Assembly: GCA_012031265.1 (NCBI GenBank)
Contig: JAAUTY010000005.1
Location: forward strand, 1-64,000
From: Spirulinaceae cyanobacterium SM2_1_0
Lineage (GTDB): Bacteria > Cyanobacteriota > Cyanobacteriia > Cyanobacteriales > Spirulinaceae
Length of the DNA: 64,000 bases
Direction: 5' to 3'
In this document: piece by piece, positions 1 to 7,693 of the stretch
How positions within the stretch are numbered: the first letter of the stretch is position 1
Layout of the letters: the number at the start of each line of letters is the position of its first letter
Notes under the pieces: model-generated
The model's database searches: none
Told to the model about the DNA's origin: nothing
The model's input: only the letters and a program-made list of their open reading frames with translations
Made by a program: the position numbers and the translations under genes

Positions 1-770
1 CCTTTAATCTTCTGCTTCGGCTTCTTGCTCTGTCGCCGTACGCGGTCTAAATCTTCCATGACTGCTTTCATGACGTGAAAACGGTCAATGACAACCTGGG
101 CATTAGGGAAAACCTCTTGAATCACTTTTGGAAATCCTCCCCACATATCTACACTGACCTCTTCCACGGCTTGACGCCACTCTAACGGTAGCTTGCTCAG
201 CGTTTCGATGATGGCATCCTGTTCGTGTGTGTCCATGACTTCGACCAACTCGCCTGCTTCTATATCACTGACGACAGTCGCAAATTTTCCTCGACCTTTA
301 CGATGACTGAACTCATCGATACTTAGCTTTTTGGCGGGCTTTAGTTCTTTTTTTTTTGAGCACTGATGCTTAAATATTCCCTCAACAGCGTCAAATGTCA
401 GACCCTCCTCACAGCCGACTTGCGTCAGGCTCGATTGCTGTACTCGTTGATAAATGTCTTCTTCATACCGCTGGGTATAAGCACGTCGCGGTTCGACAAA
501 ACCTAAGTTCTCGGTGAAATACTTTTGGCAGCCCTGACAGTAGAATTGTCGGCTCGGAATTTCCAAGTAGCTGGCACGCCCAGCTATACTGAGATCGCGG
601 ACGGTTCGATAACGTACTTGGTTGACTTCTCGACTTGTCTGGCTACAGTGCGGACATTCACAGGTATCTTTGAGTACCTCTAGCCGCAGATCAATGGCTT
701 GCTCTTGGGTGCTACAGGTCTCAACGGTGACCCAAGGAAGGTTCAGCAAAGCGTCCAGATGCGTATTCAT
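1..770 (-). CDS. ISL3-family transposase, C-terminus missing at window edge
   Basis: DDE transposase that moves the surrounding element. The start is ATG at 768-770, giving MNTHLDALLNLPWVTVE. An N-terminal zinc-finger-like region follows, with CxxC pairs (CECPHC, CQGC). Next come a helix-turn-helix region (LTQVGCEEGLTFDAVEGIFK) and the start of the catalytic domain, with the motifs SIDEFSHRKGRGKFATVVSD and SVDMWGGFPKVIQEVFPNA, then the ISL3-typical VIDRFHVMKAV near the edge. About 256 codons are visible without an internal stop, so this part looks intact. Family identity rests on the recognised order of motifs; no search was run. Confidence 0.85.
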   Translation of the reverse strand, partial: MNTHLDALLNLPWVTVETCSTQEQAIDLRLEVLKDTCECPHCSQTSREVNQVRYRTVRDLSIAGRASYLEIPSRQFYCQGCQKYFTENLGFVEPRRAYTQRYEEDIYQRVQQSSLTQVGCEEGLTFDAVEGIFKHQCSKKKELKPAKKLSIDEFSHRKGRGKFATVVSDIEAGELVEVMDTHEQDAIIETLSKLPLEWRQAVEEVSVDMWGGFPKVIQEVFPNAQVVIDRFHVMKAVMEDLDRVRRQSKKPKQKIK

Positions 771-827
771 CGTTACCCCCTATCTCTGTATCTCAGTATA
801 CTAAACCACCTTGGATCCTGGAGAGCC
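1..827 (-). mobile_element. ISL3-family insertion sequence, partial (runs off the left edge)
   Basis: This is the 5' part of an insertion sequence whose transposase reads leftward out of the window. The probable outer end is near 827, where the minus strand begins GGCTCTCCAGGATCC; ISL3 inverted repeats commonly begin GGCTCT. The element end sits directly against the coiled-coil tail of the neighbouring wrecked gene, so it probably truncated that gene. The other end lies outside the window, so the inverted repeat and target duplication cannot be checked. The boundary is an inference. Confidence 0.6.
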
Positions 828-1240
828 TCTGGCTTTTTCAAGTTCGCGTAATGCTTTCTCTTCTTCGCGCATCTGTTCACGAATAATGCGCTGTTCCTCC
901 TGCTCTTGATATCTAGTCCTTGAAGCTTTGCTCTGAGTACTGAAATCTTCGCAGATAGTTCCTGCTCCTCTACTTGTGCCTGCTTATCGAGTTGCTTGAG
1001 CCGATCCGTCAGAACAGTAATTTTCGTGTCTAGTTCTTTGGCAGTATCTTCCCTGGAGATGAATCCTCCATATTCCCGATCGGCTTCCTGTAATCGCTTA
1101 TCTGCTTCTTTCAACTTCTCCTGAGCTATTGCATAGTCATTCTTTCGCTGTTGCAATCGCTTGACCACTAAAGCAAGCGCAGTAGCTAATCCGATAGATA
1201 GGAGAAATAGTAGGTATGTCATGGAAGCAAGCCGAATCAC
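790..1240 (-). pseudogene. Degraded DUF4041/T5orf172-type coiled-coil protein
   Basis: The first frame (from 1240) encodes an N-terminal membrane helix (TYLLFLLSIGLATALALVV) and a coiled coil rich in K, E, Q and R. Near 915 the frame breaks. In the next frame the peptide resumes as TRYQEQEEQRIIREQMREEE, followed by KALRELEKA, and then hits the ISL3 end. In DUF4041-T5orf172 proteins a globular DUF4041 domain normally lies between these two coiled coils, and a GIY-YIG-like domain follows. Here the globular domain is missing and the C-terminus is cut off. The gene therefore looks dead: internal deletion or frameshift plus IS truncation. Family assignment is from memory of the coiled-coil signature and is moderately sure. 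Confidence 0.55.
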
Positions 1241-1382
1241 CTGTTATAGATTGCCCGAATTAGTACCCATACGTACTAAAAATCAGAATTTGCTCAACCT
1301 TACACCCGATTGTATTAGAAGATACAAATTTATGTAGCCTCACCAAGATCTCGGATTACCACCCCAAGCAAGATGTAAAGCG

Positions 1383-1468
1383 ATCTAACGGTGAAGTTGT
1401 GCGGCGGCGGATAACCTCGAACACCCACCGATAACCTCTGTACTGTCCGCACCAACGCAGTGTTAGCT
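1383..1468 (-). other. attC-like (integron cassette recombination site) hairpin
   Basis: Read on the minus strand, this 86-nt palindrome starts AGCTAAC and ends GTTAGAT. GTTAGAT fits the attC core GTTRRRY exactly; the opposite core AGCTAAC deviates from RYYYAAC at one position. Inside lie a second pair of arms, GTTGGTGCGG and CCGCACAAC, set 5 and 6 nt from the cores. They pair with a single unpaired G, like the extrahelical base of attC L boxes. It lies 40 nt after the vapC stop in the orientation expected for a gene cassette. No integrase gene is visible in the window. Confidence 0.55.
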
Positions 1469-1508
1469 GGCTTACCCCACAGATAGCATTCAAGCAGGAT
1501 TAGAAGAT

Positions 1509-1907
1509 TCAAGGCTGAAAACAAAAGTGCTGGAGAGATCGTACTTGAGCAATCGTCTCGAAGTCACGATCGTTGTGAATCAGAAGCAAATTGTTTTCCA
1601 GTGCTGCTTGAGCAATACAGCAATCGATTGGGCTACGAACGGTGAGTCCTTGGCGGCGCAACTCGTAATAGATACGTGCAGCCTCTTGCCACGAAGAAGG
1701 CATGAGTTCAATGTAGTCCTGTGTTTCAAGATAAGTAGAGAGGAGAGCCCACTCTTGCTCGTTTAGGCTACCTTGTAGCAACTCAAGCTGAGTAAAGCGG
1801 GTGAGTAGAACTTCCCGGTTAGCAGCCAGAATTTCAAGTTGTTGCCGGACTTGACCACTACGATCTCGAAAGACGCTGATCCAAACAGATGTATCAATCA
1901 GCAGCAT
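1509..1907 (-). CDS. vapC: VapC-type PIN-domain toxin ribonuclease
   Basis: PIN-domain endoribonuclease, the toxin half of a type II toxin-antitoxin pair; family members are Mg2+-dependent RNases that cut tRNA or rRNA. The start MLLIDTSVWISVF (ATG at 1905-1907) is chosen because the first conserved aspartate belongs near residue 5. Further acidic residues sit in TQLELLQG, SPIDCCIAQAA and HNDRDFE, giving the usual four-acid site. Length 132 residues is normal. The start overlaps the end of vapB by 14 nt, so translation is probably coupled. An upstream in-frame ATG at 1949 would lie deep inside vapB and is unlikely. Confidence 0.9.
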   Translation of the reverse strand: MLLIDTSVWISVFRDRSGQVRQQLEILAANREVLLTRFTQLELLQGSLNEQEWALLSTYLETQDYIELMPSSWQEAARIYYELRRQGLTVRSPIDCCIAQAALENNLLLIHNDRDFETIAQVRSLQHFCFQP

Positions 1908-2106
1908 GACGAGTTTCGCGCAAGGCTTTGTGGTCAAAATCTGGGGCAAACTGAATTTGTCCTGCTAGGTCGAGAAGGTTTTTCTTACGACGCGATCTTA
2001 CAAGCTCTCTTAGTGCTAAATTCAGTAACTCCTCCTGAGTAGTCAGCTTTGTTAGTTGGAGCGCTTCATTAATAAGGGCTTCGTCAAGGTTAAGGGTAAC
2101 TTGCAT
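1894..2106 (-). CDS. vapB: VapB-type antitoxin
   Basis: Seventy-residue antitoxin that neutralises VapC and, in this family, represses its own promoter. The N-terminus MQVTLNLDEALINEALQLT resembles a ribbon-helix-helix DNA-binding fold, followed by LTTQEELLNLALRELVRSRR. The C-terminus DLAGQIQFAPDFDHKALRE is the likely toxin-binding tail. It overlaps vapC by 14 nt. Operator sites are not obvious. Family (VapB/DUF2191-like) is assigned from the sequence pattern and the toxin next door. Confidence 0.88.
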   Translation of the reverse strand: MQVTLNLDEALINEALQLTKLTTQEELLNLALRELVRSRRKKNLLDLAGQIQFAPDFDHKALRETRHAAD

Positions 2107-2180
2107 AGGGTTTACCTATAGATAGAAAAACGTCGAGACTATACCCCTCAAATTTTAACCTGCACATAAACTTCTCTAGC

Positions 2181-2349
2181 TCATCTACCGCCAGCAAGTT
2201 GTAGATACTTGGCTTTGAATGCCTCTGCAACTTCTTCAGATGTAGGTGGCTCACCATTGTTTTGAACAAATAACATATCCAATGCAGCGATATATGCTTC
2301 ACCAAAAGCAGTTGTAATTGCCGCTGCCGTAGCTGCTGCGATTTTCAAA
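2181..2349 (-). pseudogene. C-terminal remnant of a DUF697-type GTPase
   Basis: The open frame on the minus strand reads IAAATAAAITTAFGEAYIAA, then LDMLFVQNNGEPPTSEEVAE and AFKAKYLQLAGGR, then stop. This resembles the C-terminal tail (DUF697 region) of cyanobacterial Era/YcjF-like GTPases. Everything upstream is missing: the piece starts exactly at the target duplication of the 1.2-kb insertion sequence. Across that element the reading frame would continue from the phytanoyl-CoA dioxygenase gene, so the join was chimeric before the element landed, or the tail belonged to that gene. Recognition is from memory. Confidence 0.5.
2342..2349. repeat. Left target-site duplication TTTTCAAA
   Basis: Eight bases, TTTTCAAA, directly precede the left end GGGAGCATCCCAG. 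The same eight bases follow the right end at 3550-3557. Eight-base duplications are typical of the ISMich2 subgroup of ISKra4. Confidence 0.85.
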
Positions 2350-3549
2350 GGGAGCATCCCAGATTGGAACTAAGCAGAAATACTCAGACAAGGAGCCTGG
2401 TTGAGATAAGCGCAGCGGAGGCGAAGAATTTGAGGGACATTTTCCCGCTGCCAAAGTGCCCCCGGCAGCTTGACCCGAGCCGCAATCTGCTTGATGGTGG
2501 ACTCCACCGCGCCAGACCCAATCGGCAGACCGAAGCGTTGATAGTGAGCATAGTTGGGAATGCGATGACGATGGGTAAGTAAATAATTCTGGAAGCGTTG
2601 AACTTGCAGACGCTTCAAGCCCGCAAATTCCGCCAGTGCCAGCGAGACCTGCCCCTGCCAAAGCCAAGCTTTAGCTCGTGCTAAGCGTTTGAGTGACCCA
2701 CCCACCTTATCGAGATTCTCAACCAGGTGATACCAATCCAAGACCTTACGGCGCACAGCGACTTGCCGTCCACGAAAGGCGCGGCAGTCTTCCAGACACC
2801 CGGGTGTCCATCGCCCACTAGGGTAAAGATGGGGCTAAGCTTTTGCTGTTCACTCCAGGTCTGTAGGTCTTGCGGGGCTTGGAAAAATGCGGCGCCGCCC
2901 TTGTCGTGCAGACTGACCGCTTTGTAATCGCGCTATTCACCGCTGCCCGCCTCAGAACGGATGCGGATCTTGCCGCCATCAATACTCGCGGCGACGGCGG
3001 GCTCTTCGCTCGCGGCTTCGGGTAGCTCTGCTCCTTGCACCAGGCGATGCAAGACACTTGAACCCACTGGGAGTCCTAAAATCACCTGAGAGTTCTCGGC
3101 GGCTTGCTCGTATGAACTCTGGGCGCACAGACGTAAACCACATTTTTGCAGGACGGGACTGAGGCGGCATTTCGCGGCTAACCCCAAACGCTTCCCCTGC
3201 TTTTGACTCACGCTGATTTGACCCAGCACGCTCTTCAACCGCCTTTGCTTTCCACCTCTTCGCTTACCTCCTGCGGCAAAAAAAATTCCCCAATTCGTGG
3301 GCTGACCGTTTGCAGGATTTGCTCTCTCACCTCGACTTCGATACTCTCGAAGTCTTGCAGTTCTCGGCTTCGGTGTGGTCGTACAGTATTTGGGCGACCG
3401 CTTGGATATGTTCTTCTAGCTTGGCTTGGTCTTCGGGCGCTAATTCTCGCATCTCAGTTACCTCTCTTTGGTTTGTCCTGACTATTCTCACTGCTTTCTC
3501 TGCATTCGTTCTTGAGTATTTTTACTCATTGCCGAACTGGGATGCTCCC
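2350..3549 (-). mobile_element. ISKra4-family (ISMich2-like) insertion sequence, 1200 bp, inactive
   Basis: The element is bounded by inverted ends GGGAGCATCCCAGATTGG (left) and, as reverse complement of the right end, GGGAGCATCCCAGTTCGG. Perfect 8-bp duplications flank it. Ends beginning GGG, an 8-bp duplication, about 1.2 kb in length and a transposase in two frames joined at a homopolymer all agree with the ISMich2 subgroup. The transposase is broken, so the copy is probably immobile by itself. It interrupts the 3' end of the phytanoyl-CoA dioxygenase gene. Confidence 0.85.
2370..3450 (-). pseudogene. ISKra4-family transposase, frameshifted and with a nonsense codon
   Basis: The coding order on the minus strand is as follows. 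MRELAPEDQAKLEEHIQAVA starts near 3450. A frame change near 3370 continues as RELQDFESIEVEVREQILQ. A second change lies at the run of T (minus strand) near 3281-3288, which resembles the programmed-frameshift site of this IS group. The next part contains SIDGGKIRIRSEAGSGE and then a TAG at 2935-2937, where homologues usually have Trp. Reading on gives LVGDGHPGVWKTAAPF and a further frameshift near 2757. The C-terminal part is KVLDWYHLVENLDKVGGSLK and IGSGAVESTIKQIAARVKL. The nonsense codon and at least one non-programmed frameshift make it a pseudogene. Confidence 0.8.
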
Positions 3550-4360
3550 TTTTCAAAGCTCTGCAAACAGCCTCTTCAATGGGTATGGAAGATGCTTCCT
3601 TCCCGATACACTCAATCGGAGACGTTGCCTTGCTTGCACCCTCAAATGCTCCAATTGGATAAAGCGGTGGCTGTGTCATGAATCGAGGTTGAGAGCCTCG
3701 ATTAATTTGGGCTGCATGAACTAGAAAGGGATGGCAGAGGTAAACGGTTCCCGCTTCCCCAGTTGCAAGCACTTTGGGGCAGTTCACCGTGACACTGACA
3801 TCAAAATCCGTTAACCCTTCTTCTTCAGCAGGGGCGAGGATTCGTGCTACCTCTAAATGTGAACCAACTCGAATCCGGGTCGGTGCATTCTGCTCATCCA
3901 CATCCGAAAACAAGAACAACATCGACAAGGCGCGATCGCGGGAATGGATATTGATGCGCCATGTTGAATAATCATTCGGGTCTGAGTCTTCGCCTGGGAA
4001 GCTTGAGTCAATGTGCCAACCTGTGTCGCCGGAGTCTTCATTAATTGGAAAGCGCACAATGCAATATCCTGAACTAAACCTTGGTTGCCATCGCCCCTTA
4101 CCCACAAGCTGATCGAAGGCAGTACGCAATTTCCGCGTGTTCGCTGCTTGTACAAACATTGGTTCACTGTGATCCGGAGTCCGAATTACAGGCTTATTCC
4201 AGGTTGAGCAATCATCGGGGTCGCACTCAGTGTCAGCCCAAAAAATCTTGCGACCTCGATCTGCAAGCTCACGAGGAAATGCCTGCTCGACCTGAACATA
4301 CCCGTTGGTAATGAACTGTTCAATTTGTTCGTTTGTCAACATTTGGGCTGATGACTCCAT
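3488..4360 (-). CDS. Phytanoyl-CoA dioxygenase (PhyH) family protein, C-terminus altered by IS
   Basis: Fe(II)/2-oxoglutarate-dependent oxygenase fold; the substrate is unknown. Visible iron ligands are His and Asp in WHIDSS (HxD) and a distal His in CHPFLVHAA; the arginine of SQPRFM may bind 2-oxoglutarate. About 270 residues are native, from MESSAQMLTNEQIEQFITNG to EEAVCRALK. The last 21 codons (REHPSSAMSKNTQ and onward) come from the insertion sequence end. PhyH proteins often end soon after the helix corresponding to IEEAVCRALK, so the enzyme may still fold. MLTNEQIEQF at 4342 is an alternative start. Confidence 0.8.
   Translation of the reverse strand: MESSAQMLTNEQIEQFITNGYVQVEQAFPRELADRGRKIFWADTECDPDDCSTWNKPVIRTPDHSEPMFVQAANTRKLRTAFDQLVGKGRWQPRFSSGYCIVRFPINEDSGDTGWHIDSSFPGEDSDPNDYSTWRINIHSRDRALSMLFLFSDVDEQNAPTRIRVGSHLEVARILAPAEEEGLTDFDVSVTVNCPKVLATGEAGTVYLCHPFLVHAAQINRGSQPRFMTQPPLYPIGAFEGASKATSPIECIGKEASSIPIEEAVCRALKREHPSSAMSKNTQERMQRKQ
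3550..3557. repeat. Right target-site duplication TTTTCAAA
   Basis: Direct copy of the 8 bases at 2342-2349, immediately outside the right inverted end of the 1.2-kb insertion sequence. Confidence 0.85.
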
Positions 4361-4783
4361 AGACGATCGCGCAAGAATCTGTAAACTCTGTCGATCGCAC
4401 TACACGATACTACAAAACTGCAATTGCTTGGACTATGAACACTCACAAATAACTTTTAGGCTACTGTCTCACTCAAGATTTAGCGGCATAACTACTGCTT
4501 ATGCTGACTCCCCTACCTGGATTCCGTCTAACCCCCTGCAGCAGGGTAGTTAGCCAGAATCAAAGTTGCATATCACATCCTCTGGGGGCAGTTATGCTGA
4601 ATATTATCGGCATAACTGCAAATGGGGGTGTCATACAGAATTTTATCGGGCTATCTACCCAATTTTGAGTGTTATGCCGATTCAGGTCGTGATGATTACC
4701 CTTATAGAGGTGTTTAGCCATAGCCTTTTCCGCATGGTATGCTTGCTGAGAGGTGTTATGCCGATAGCTTCAGCAAATCGTAA
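4361..4783. repeat. Intergenic stretch with palindromic TTATGCCGATA-type motifs
   Basis: No gene is seen here. Several related motifs recur. GGCATAA/TTATGC arms lie at 4484-4505. A perfect inverted repeat GCAGTTATGC...GCATAACTGC spans 4589-4619. A decayed copy (TCATACAGAATTTTATCGGG) begins at 4631. Single half-sites GTTATGCCGAT occur at 4671 and 4755. A compact hairpin with ends GTCTAAC and GTTAGCC lies at 4526-4555. The pattern suggests binding or recombination sites of a lost mobile element. Confidence 0.5.
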
Positions 4784-4961
4784 CTATTCAGGGGATAGTA
4801 AAGAGGGGGCTTCAGAGCGAGGAGCCAGAATCAAGAAATCAAGCACCGAGCGACCCTGAGCGTGCAGAGTCGTGACCCCAGTCAGCAAACGAGTCACAAA
4901 TAGACTTCCCGCCAGAGACTGCGAGCCAAAACAGAGTCGCCGCCAGATTACCATTGATCCC
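4784..4961 (-). pseudogene. IS66-like transposase C-terminal remnant
   Basis: The minus strand reads MVIWRRLCFGSQSLAGSLFV, TRLLTGVTTLHAQGRSVLDF and LILAPRSEAPSLLSPE, then stop. This resembles the C-terminal end of IS66-type transposases, where a pattern like SFGTQSxxGSRFVERMLT..CRxQGRxxLDyL is common. No start codon, upstream domain or inverted end is visible. It is a short relic in a region already rich in mobile debris. Assignment rests on remembered family pattern only. Confidence 0.5.
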
Positions 4962-5054
4962 AAACAGGAAAAACGCGGTAGGAAATAATTTCACACCCTC
5001 CCAATGTGGTGATTGTCAGGATTCATGAAACGGGTTTAGTCTGAGAGCTGAATG

Positions 5055-7115
5055 CTATGCTGTGGCGGTCAGTTTTCTAGAGGCATCCCTCGCTGCATCA
5101 CTCATGCCCGCCTTGATGTTCCTGATTGGCAGCACAATTTTGAACCATGTGCCTCGCCCGCGCACGGAGTCACACTGCAACTGCCCGTTGTGGAATTCAG
5201 TCACGATCTGATAGCTAATCGATAATCCCAAACCTGTTCCCTGACCCGTTGGTTTAGTGGTAAAAAATGGCTCAAAAATCTTCGACAAAATTTTCTCGGA
5301 GATACCGACGCCATTATCACCAATCGTAATGCTGACCTGCTCGGCATTGAGCACCTCAGTGATGATCTGAATCTGAGGTTGCCAGCCTGCTTGTGGGTTG
5401 CGTTCGTCATCCCGCAAAGCATCAATGCTATTGCTCAATAAGTTCATGAATACCTGATTTAGTTGACCGGCTGCACAATCAACGAGGGGTAATAAGCCAT
5501 ATTTTTTAACCACTAAAATCTCAGGTTGGTTGCCGGTAGCTTTGAGGCGGTGTCTCAAAATCGTCAGGGTGCTCTCCAAGCCTTCATGCAGATCAGTTTG
5601 TTTCAAATCAACTTCATCCAGACGTGAGAAATTTCGCATCGATACGACCAATTCTTGAATGCGGCTCGCTCCCATGCGCATGGAGTCGATGATTTTGGGG
5701 AAGTCTTCAATCAAGAAATCAAGCTCGATGTCTTCAGAATATTTCTCAATTTCCGGGATGGCTGCTGGGAAGAATTCTTGATAGAGTCGGAGAAGCTGGA
5801 TCAGGCTCCGACTGTATTCCAAAGCATAGCCAGTATTGCCATAGATGAAACTGACGGGATTATTAATTTCGTGGGCAATCCCGGCGACGAGTTGACCTAG
5901 ACCCGACATCTTCTCGGCATGAACAAGGCGTGATTGGGTTTGCATGAGCTGTTTCAGCGTTTGTTCAGCCTGTTCTTTCTGGCTTTTGAGCTGTATGGAT
6001 GACTGGGTCAGCGCCTTGACCAATTCAGCCTGCTGGTGGCGATGTCTGAGGCTGTTGGCGAGGTAAAGGCTCAACAGAATGGTGCTGAGGGTACCGATGG
6101 CTAAAGCACTGGCGGCTCGCCAGGGGCGATCGCCAAAACTCGCATCGGGCAACACTAAAATCGACCATTCACCATCAACCCAGTTCAAACTCCGTAGACA
6201 GGCGAGGTGCTGGCGGTCGAAGGGGCAGACGGAAGCCTTGGCGGCGATTGGTGGCGATTGGTCAGAAAAGGTATCGCGGGCATAGCGGGTCAGGAGTTCC
6301 GCTTGCAGGGAATCGAGATCCTTGGAGAGGGCAGAATCGAGGTAGTCAAGCGGGAGTTGGTAGAGATAGATGCGGAGTGCGCCGCTATTGGTCTCGCGGA
6401 CGGCCTGGCGAATCAGGGTTTGGCTGGGCAGAACGGTGTAGGCGACACCAGTCAATGCTTGCTGACGTTCGGCGAGTGAAGTTACCTCAAGCGAGCGATA
6501 GACCGGGACATAGAGGAGGAAGCCGTTGGTCTCGCCGTCGGTCAACTGGACGCGGTCGGTCGCCGCCAGAATGCCGATGTCACGGGCCTTGGCGATCGCC
6601 GCCTGTCGCTGCCAATCACTCCCATGGTCGAATCCCAATTCTCCCTCAGCGACCCGCTCCGGCACAAACTGGGTGGTCAGGAAATATTCGCCATCGCTTT
6701 CAGGCACAAGGGTCTGCCGATCGCCATCCTCACTCAGTAGCCAGGCCGTGTCTACGGCTGACACATCAGCGGCGGTGAAACGCTGGGCGAAGCCTGCACC
6801 CGCGAGGACATCGGCGTCACGGAGCACTTGACTGGTGAAGCGCTCGAATTGCTCACGGCTGAGGTTAGTTTCAATGCTGTAGAGTCCGGCGAGCGATCGC
6901 GAAGCCTGTACCGAGCGGTCGAGTCGATTTTGGAGGGCGGCTTGCAGGGCATTGGCTTGGCGCTCAAATTGTTCGGCGCGGCCGGAGCGCTCCCAGCGAT
7001 AGATCCAGGCAGCAGCAGTGAAGGATAGGGAAAGACCGACAGCGAGAGCAGTCCCGACTACAAGACTGCCGCGCTTGAGTGCGAGAGGACGAAGGAAACG
7101 CAAGGGGGACTCCAT
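5055..7115 (-). CDS. CHASE-domain sensor histidine kinase
   Basis: Membrane-bound sensor kinase of 686 residues. A first membrane helix (about residues 16-39) and a second (about 337-358) enclose an extracytoplasmic CHASE-type sensor region. A coiled coil with LMQTQSRLVHAEKMSGLGQL leads to the phosphoacceptor His near residue 414 in GIAHEINNP. The ATPase domain has the N-box region NQVFMNLLSNSIDAL, the G1 box DNGVGI, FEPFFTTKPTGQGTGLGLS and a C-terminal LPIRN. The kinase core is close to that of the six-PAS kinase at 29245-32610. No receiver gene is co-directional, so the partner is unknown. Start at MESPLRFLRPL places the first helix correctly. Confidence 0.9.
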   Translation of the reverse strand: MESPLRFLRPLALKRGSLVVGTALAVGLSLSFTAAAWIYRWERSGRAEQFERQANALQAALQNRLDRSVQASRSLAGLYSIETNLSREQFERFTSQVLRDADVLAGAGFAQRFTAADVSAVDTAWLLSEDGDRQTLVPESDGEYFLTTQFVPERVAEGELGFDHGSDWQRQAAIAKARDIGILAATDRVQLTDGETNGFLLYVPVYRSLEVTSLAERQQALTGVAYTVLPSQTLIRQAVRETNSGALRIYLYQLPLDYLDSALSKDLDSLQAELLTRYARDTFSDQSPPIAAKASVCPFDRQHLACLRSLNWVDGEWSILVLPDASFGDRPWRAASALAIGTLSTILLSLYLANSLRHRHQQAELVKALTQSSIQLKSQKEQAEQTLKQLMQTQSRLVHAEKMSGLGQLVAGIAHEINNPVSFIYGNTGYALEYSRSLIQLLRLYQEFFPAAIPEIEKYSEDIELDFLIEDFPKIIDSMRMGASRIQELVVSMRNFSRLDEVDLKQTDLHEGLESTLTILRHRLKATGNQPEILVVKKYGLLPLVDCAAGQLNQVFMNLLSNSIDALRDDERNPQAGWQPQIQIITEVLNAEQVSITIGDNGVGISEKILSKIFEPFFTTKPTGQGTGLGLSISYQIVTEFHNGQLQCDSVRGRGTWFKIVLPIRNIKAGMSDAARDASRKLTATA

Positions 7116-7494
7116 GAGTAGCGACCGGGGTCGCCCGGGGTAAGCAAGGGAGTAGTTGCATGCTGATTTTTATTGTAGACACTCCCCGATTTATTGACAA
7201 TTTATTTCAATTGCAGTAGCCCTCAGCAGGGTGTATCCCAAGATACTACCCGTTCCCCAACCCGCTGGCAAAGCCTTGTTTTTCAAGACTTTGAGCCAGT
7301 ATCTTGGCAGAATGGGCTGGATTTTGCGCCATTGCGTGGATCGAAAGCAAGTTGTGGATCGAAAGCAAGTTGCAAATCGAAATTTTGTCTTTTTGTTCAA
7401 CGCCAGTGACAATGAGGGTCAATTTGTCGTTGAGCGGAGGGCACTGATGTCCAATTCCCTAAAGATTTGCGATGTCAATACGCTCGGCGATGCG
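7116..7494. other. Intergenic region with a short tandem repeat and a stray MITE-like end
   Basis: No convincing gene. At 7229-7242 GGGTGTATCCCAAG matches the outer end of the nearby MITE. At 7336-7371 the 18-mer GTGGATCGAAAGCAAGTT occurs twice in tandem, with a third decayed unit after it. Confidence 0.5.
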
Positions 7495-7502
7495 CAGCCC
7501 GT

Positions 7503-7693
7503 GGGTGTATCCCACTTTGGCGTTACGGTTCCCCACTCTGCGAGCAGCCGCTGCGCGTCTACATCCCCCAACCCCTGCTCCCAAGCTGGGCGCAGGGGAG
7601 CTAGAGGTCCCTCTTCCAGCTTGGGAGAGGGATTCAGGGTGTTGGCGGAGCCTGTTCTGTAGGAACGCTAAATTTCCAAACTGGGATGCTCCC
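7503..7693 (+). mobile_element. 191-bp MITE with ISMich2-type ends
   Basis: This non-coding element begins GGGTGTATCCCACTTTGG and ends, read as reverse complement, GGGAGCATCCCAGTTTGG; the two ends agree at 15 of 18 positions. The right end matches both ends of the ISKra4-type element at 2350-3549. The element is flanked by a perfect 8-bp direct repeat CAGCCCGT (7495-7502 and 7694-7701), the same duplication length as that insertion sequence. Inside are palindromic pieces such as CCCAAGCTGGG and CCAGCTTGGGAGAGGG. It encodes nothing plausible and must have been moved by a transposase in trans. Related but incomplete copies lie at 19548-19681 and 21611-21738. Confidence 0.85.

Noticed and set aside
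1330-1524. 64-residue open frame on the minus strand
   Set aside because: It runs across the attC-like palindrome and has no protein-like conservation; the DNA structure explains it better.
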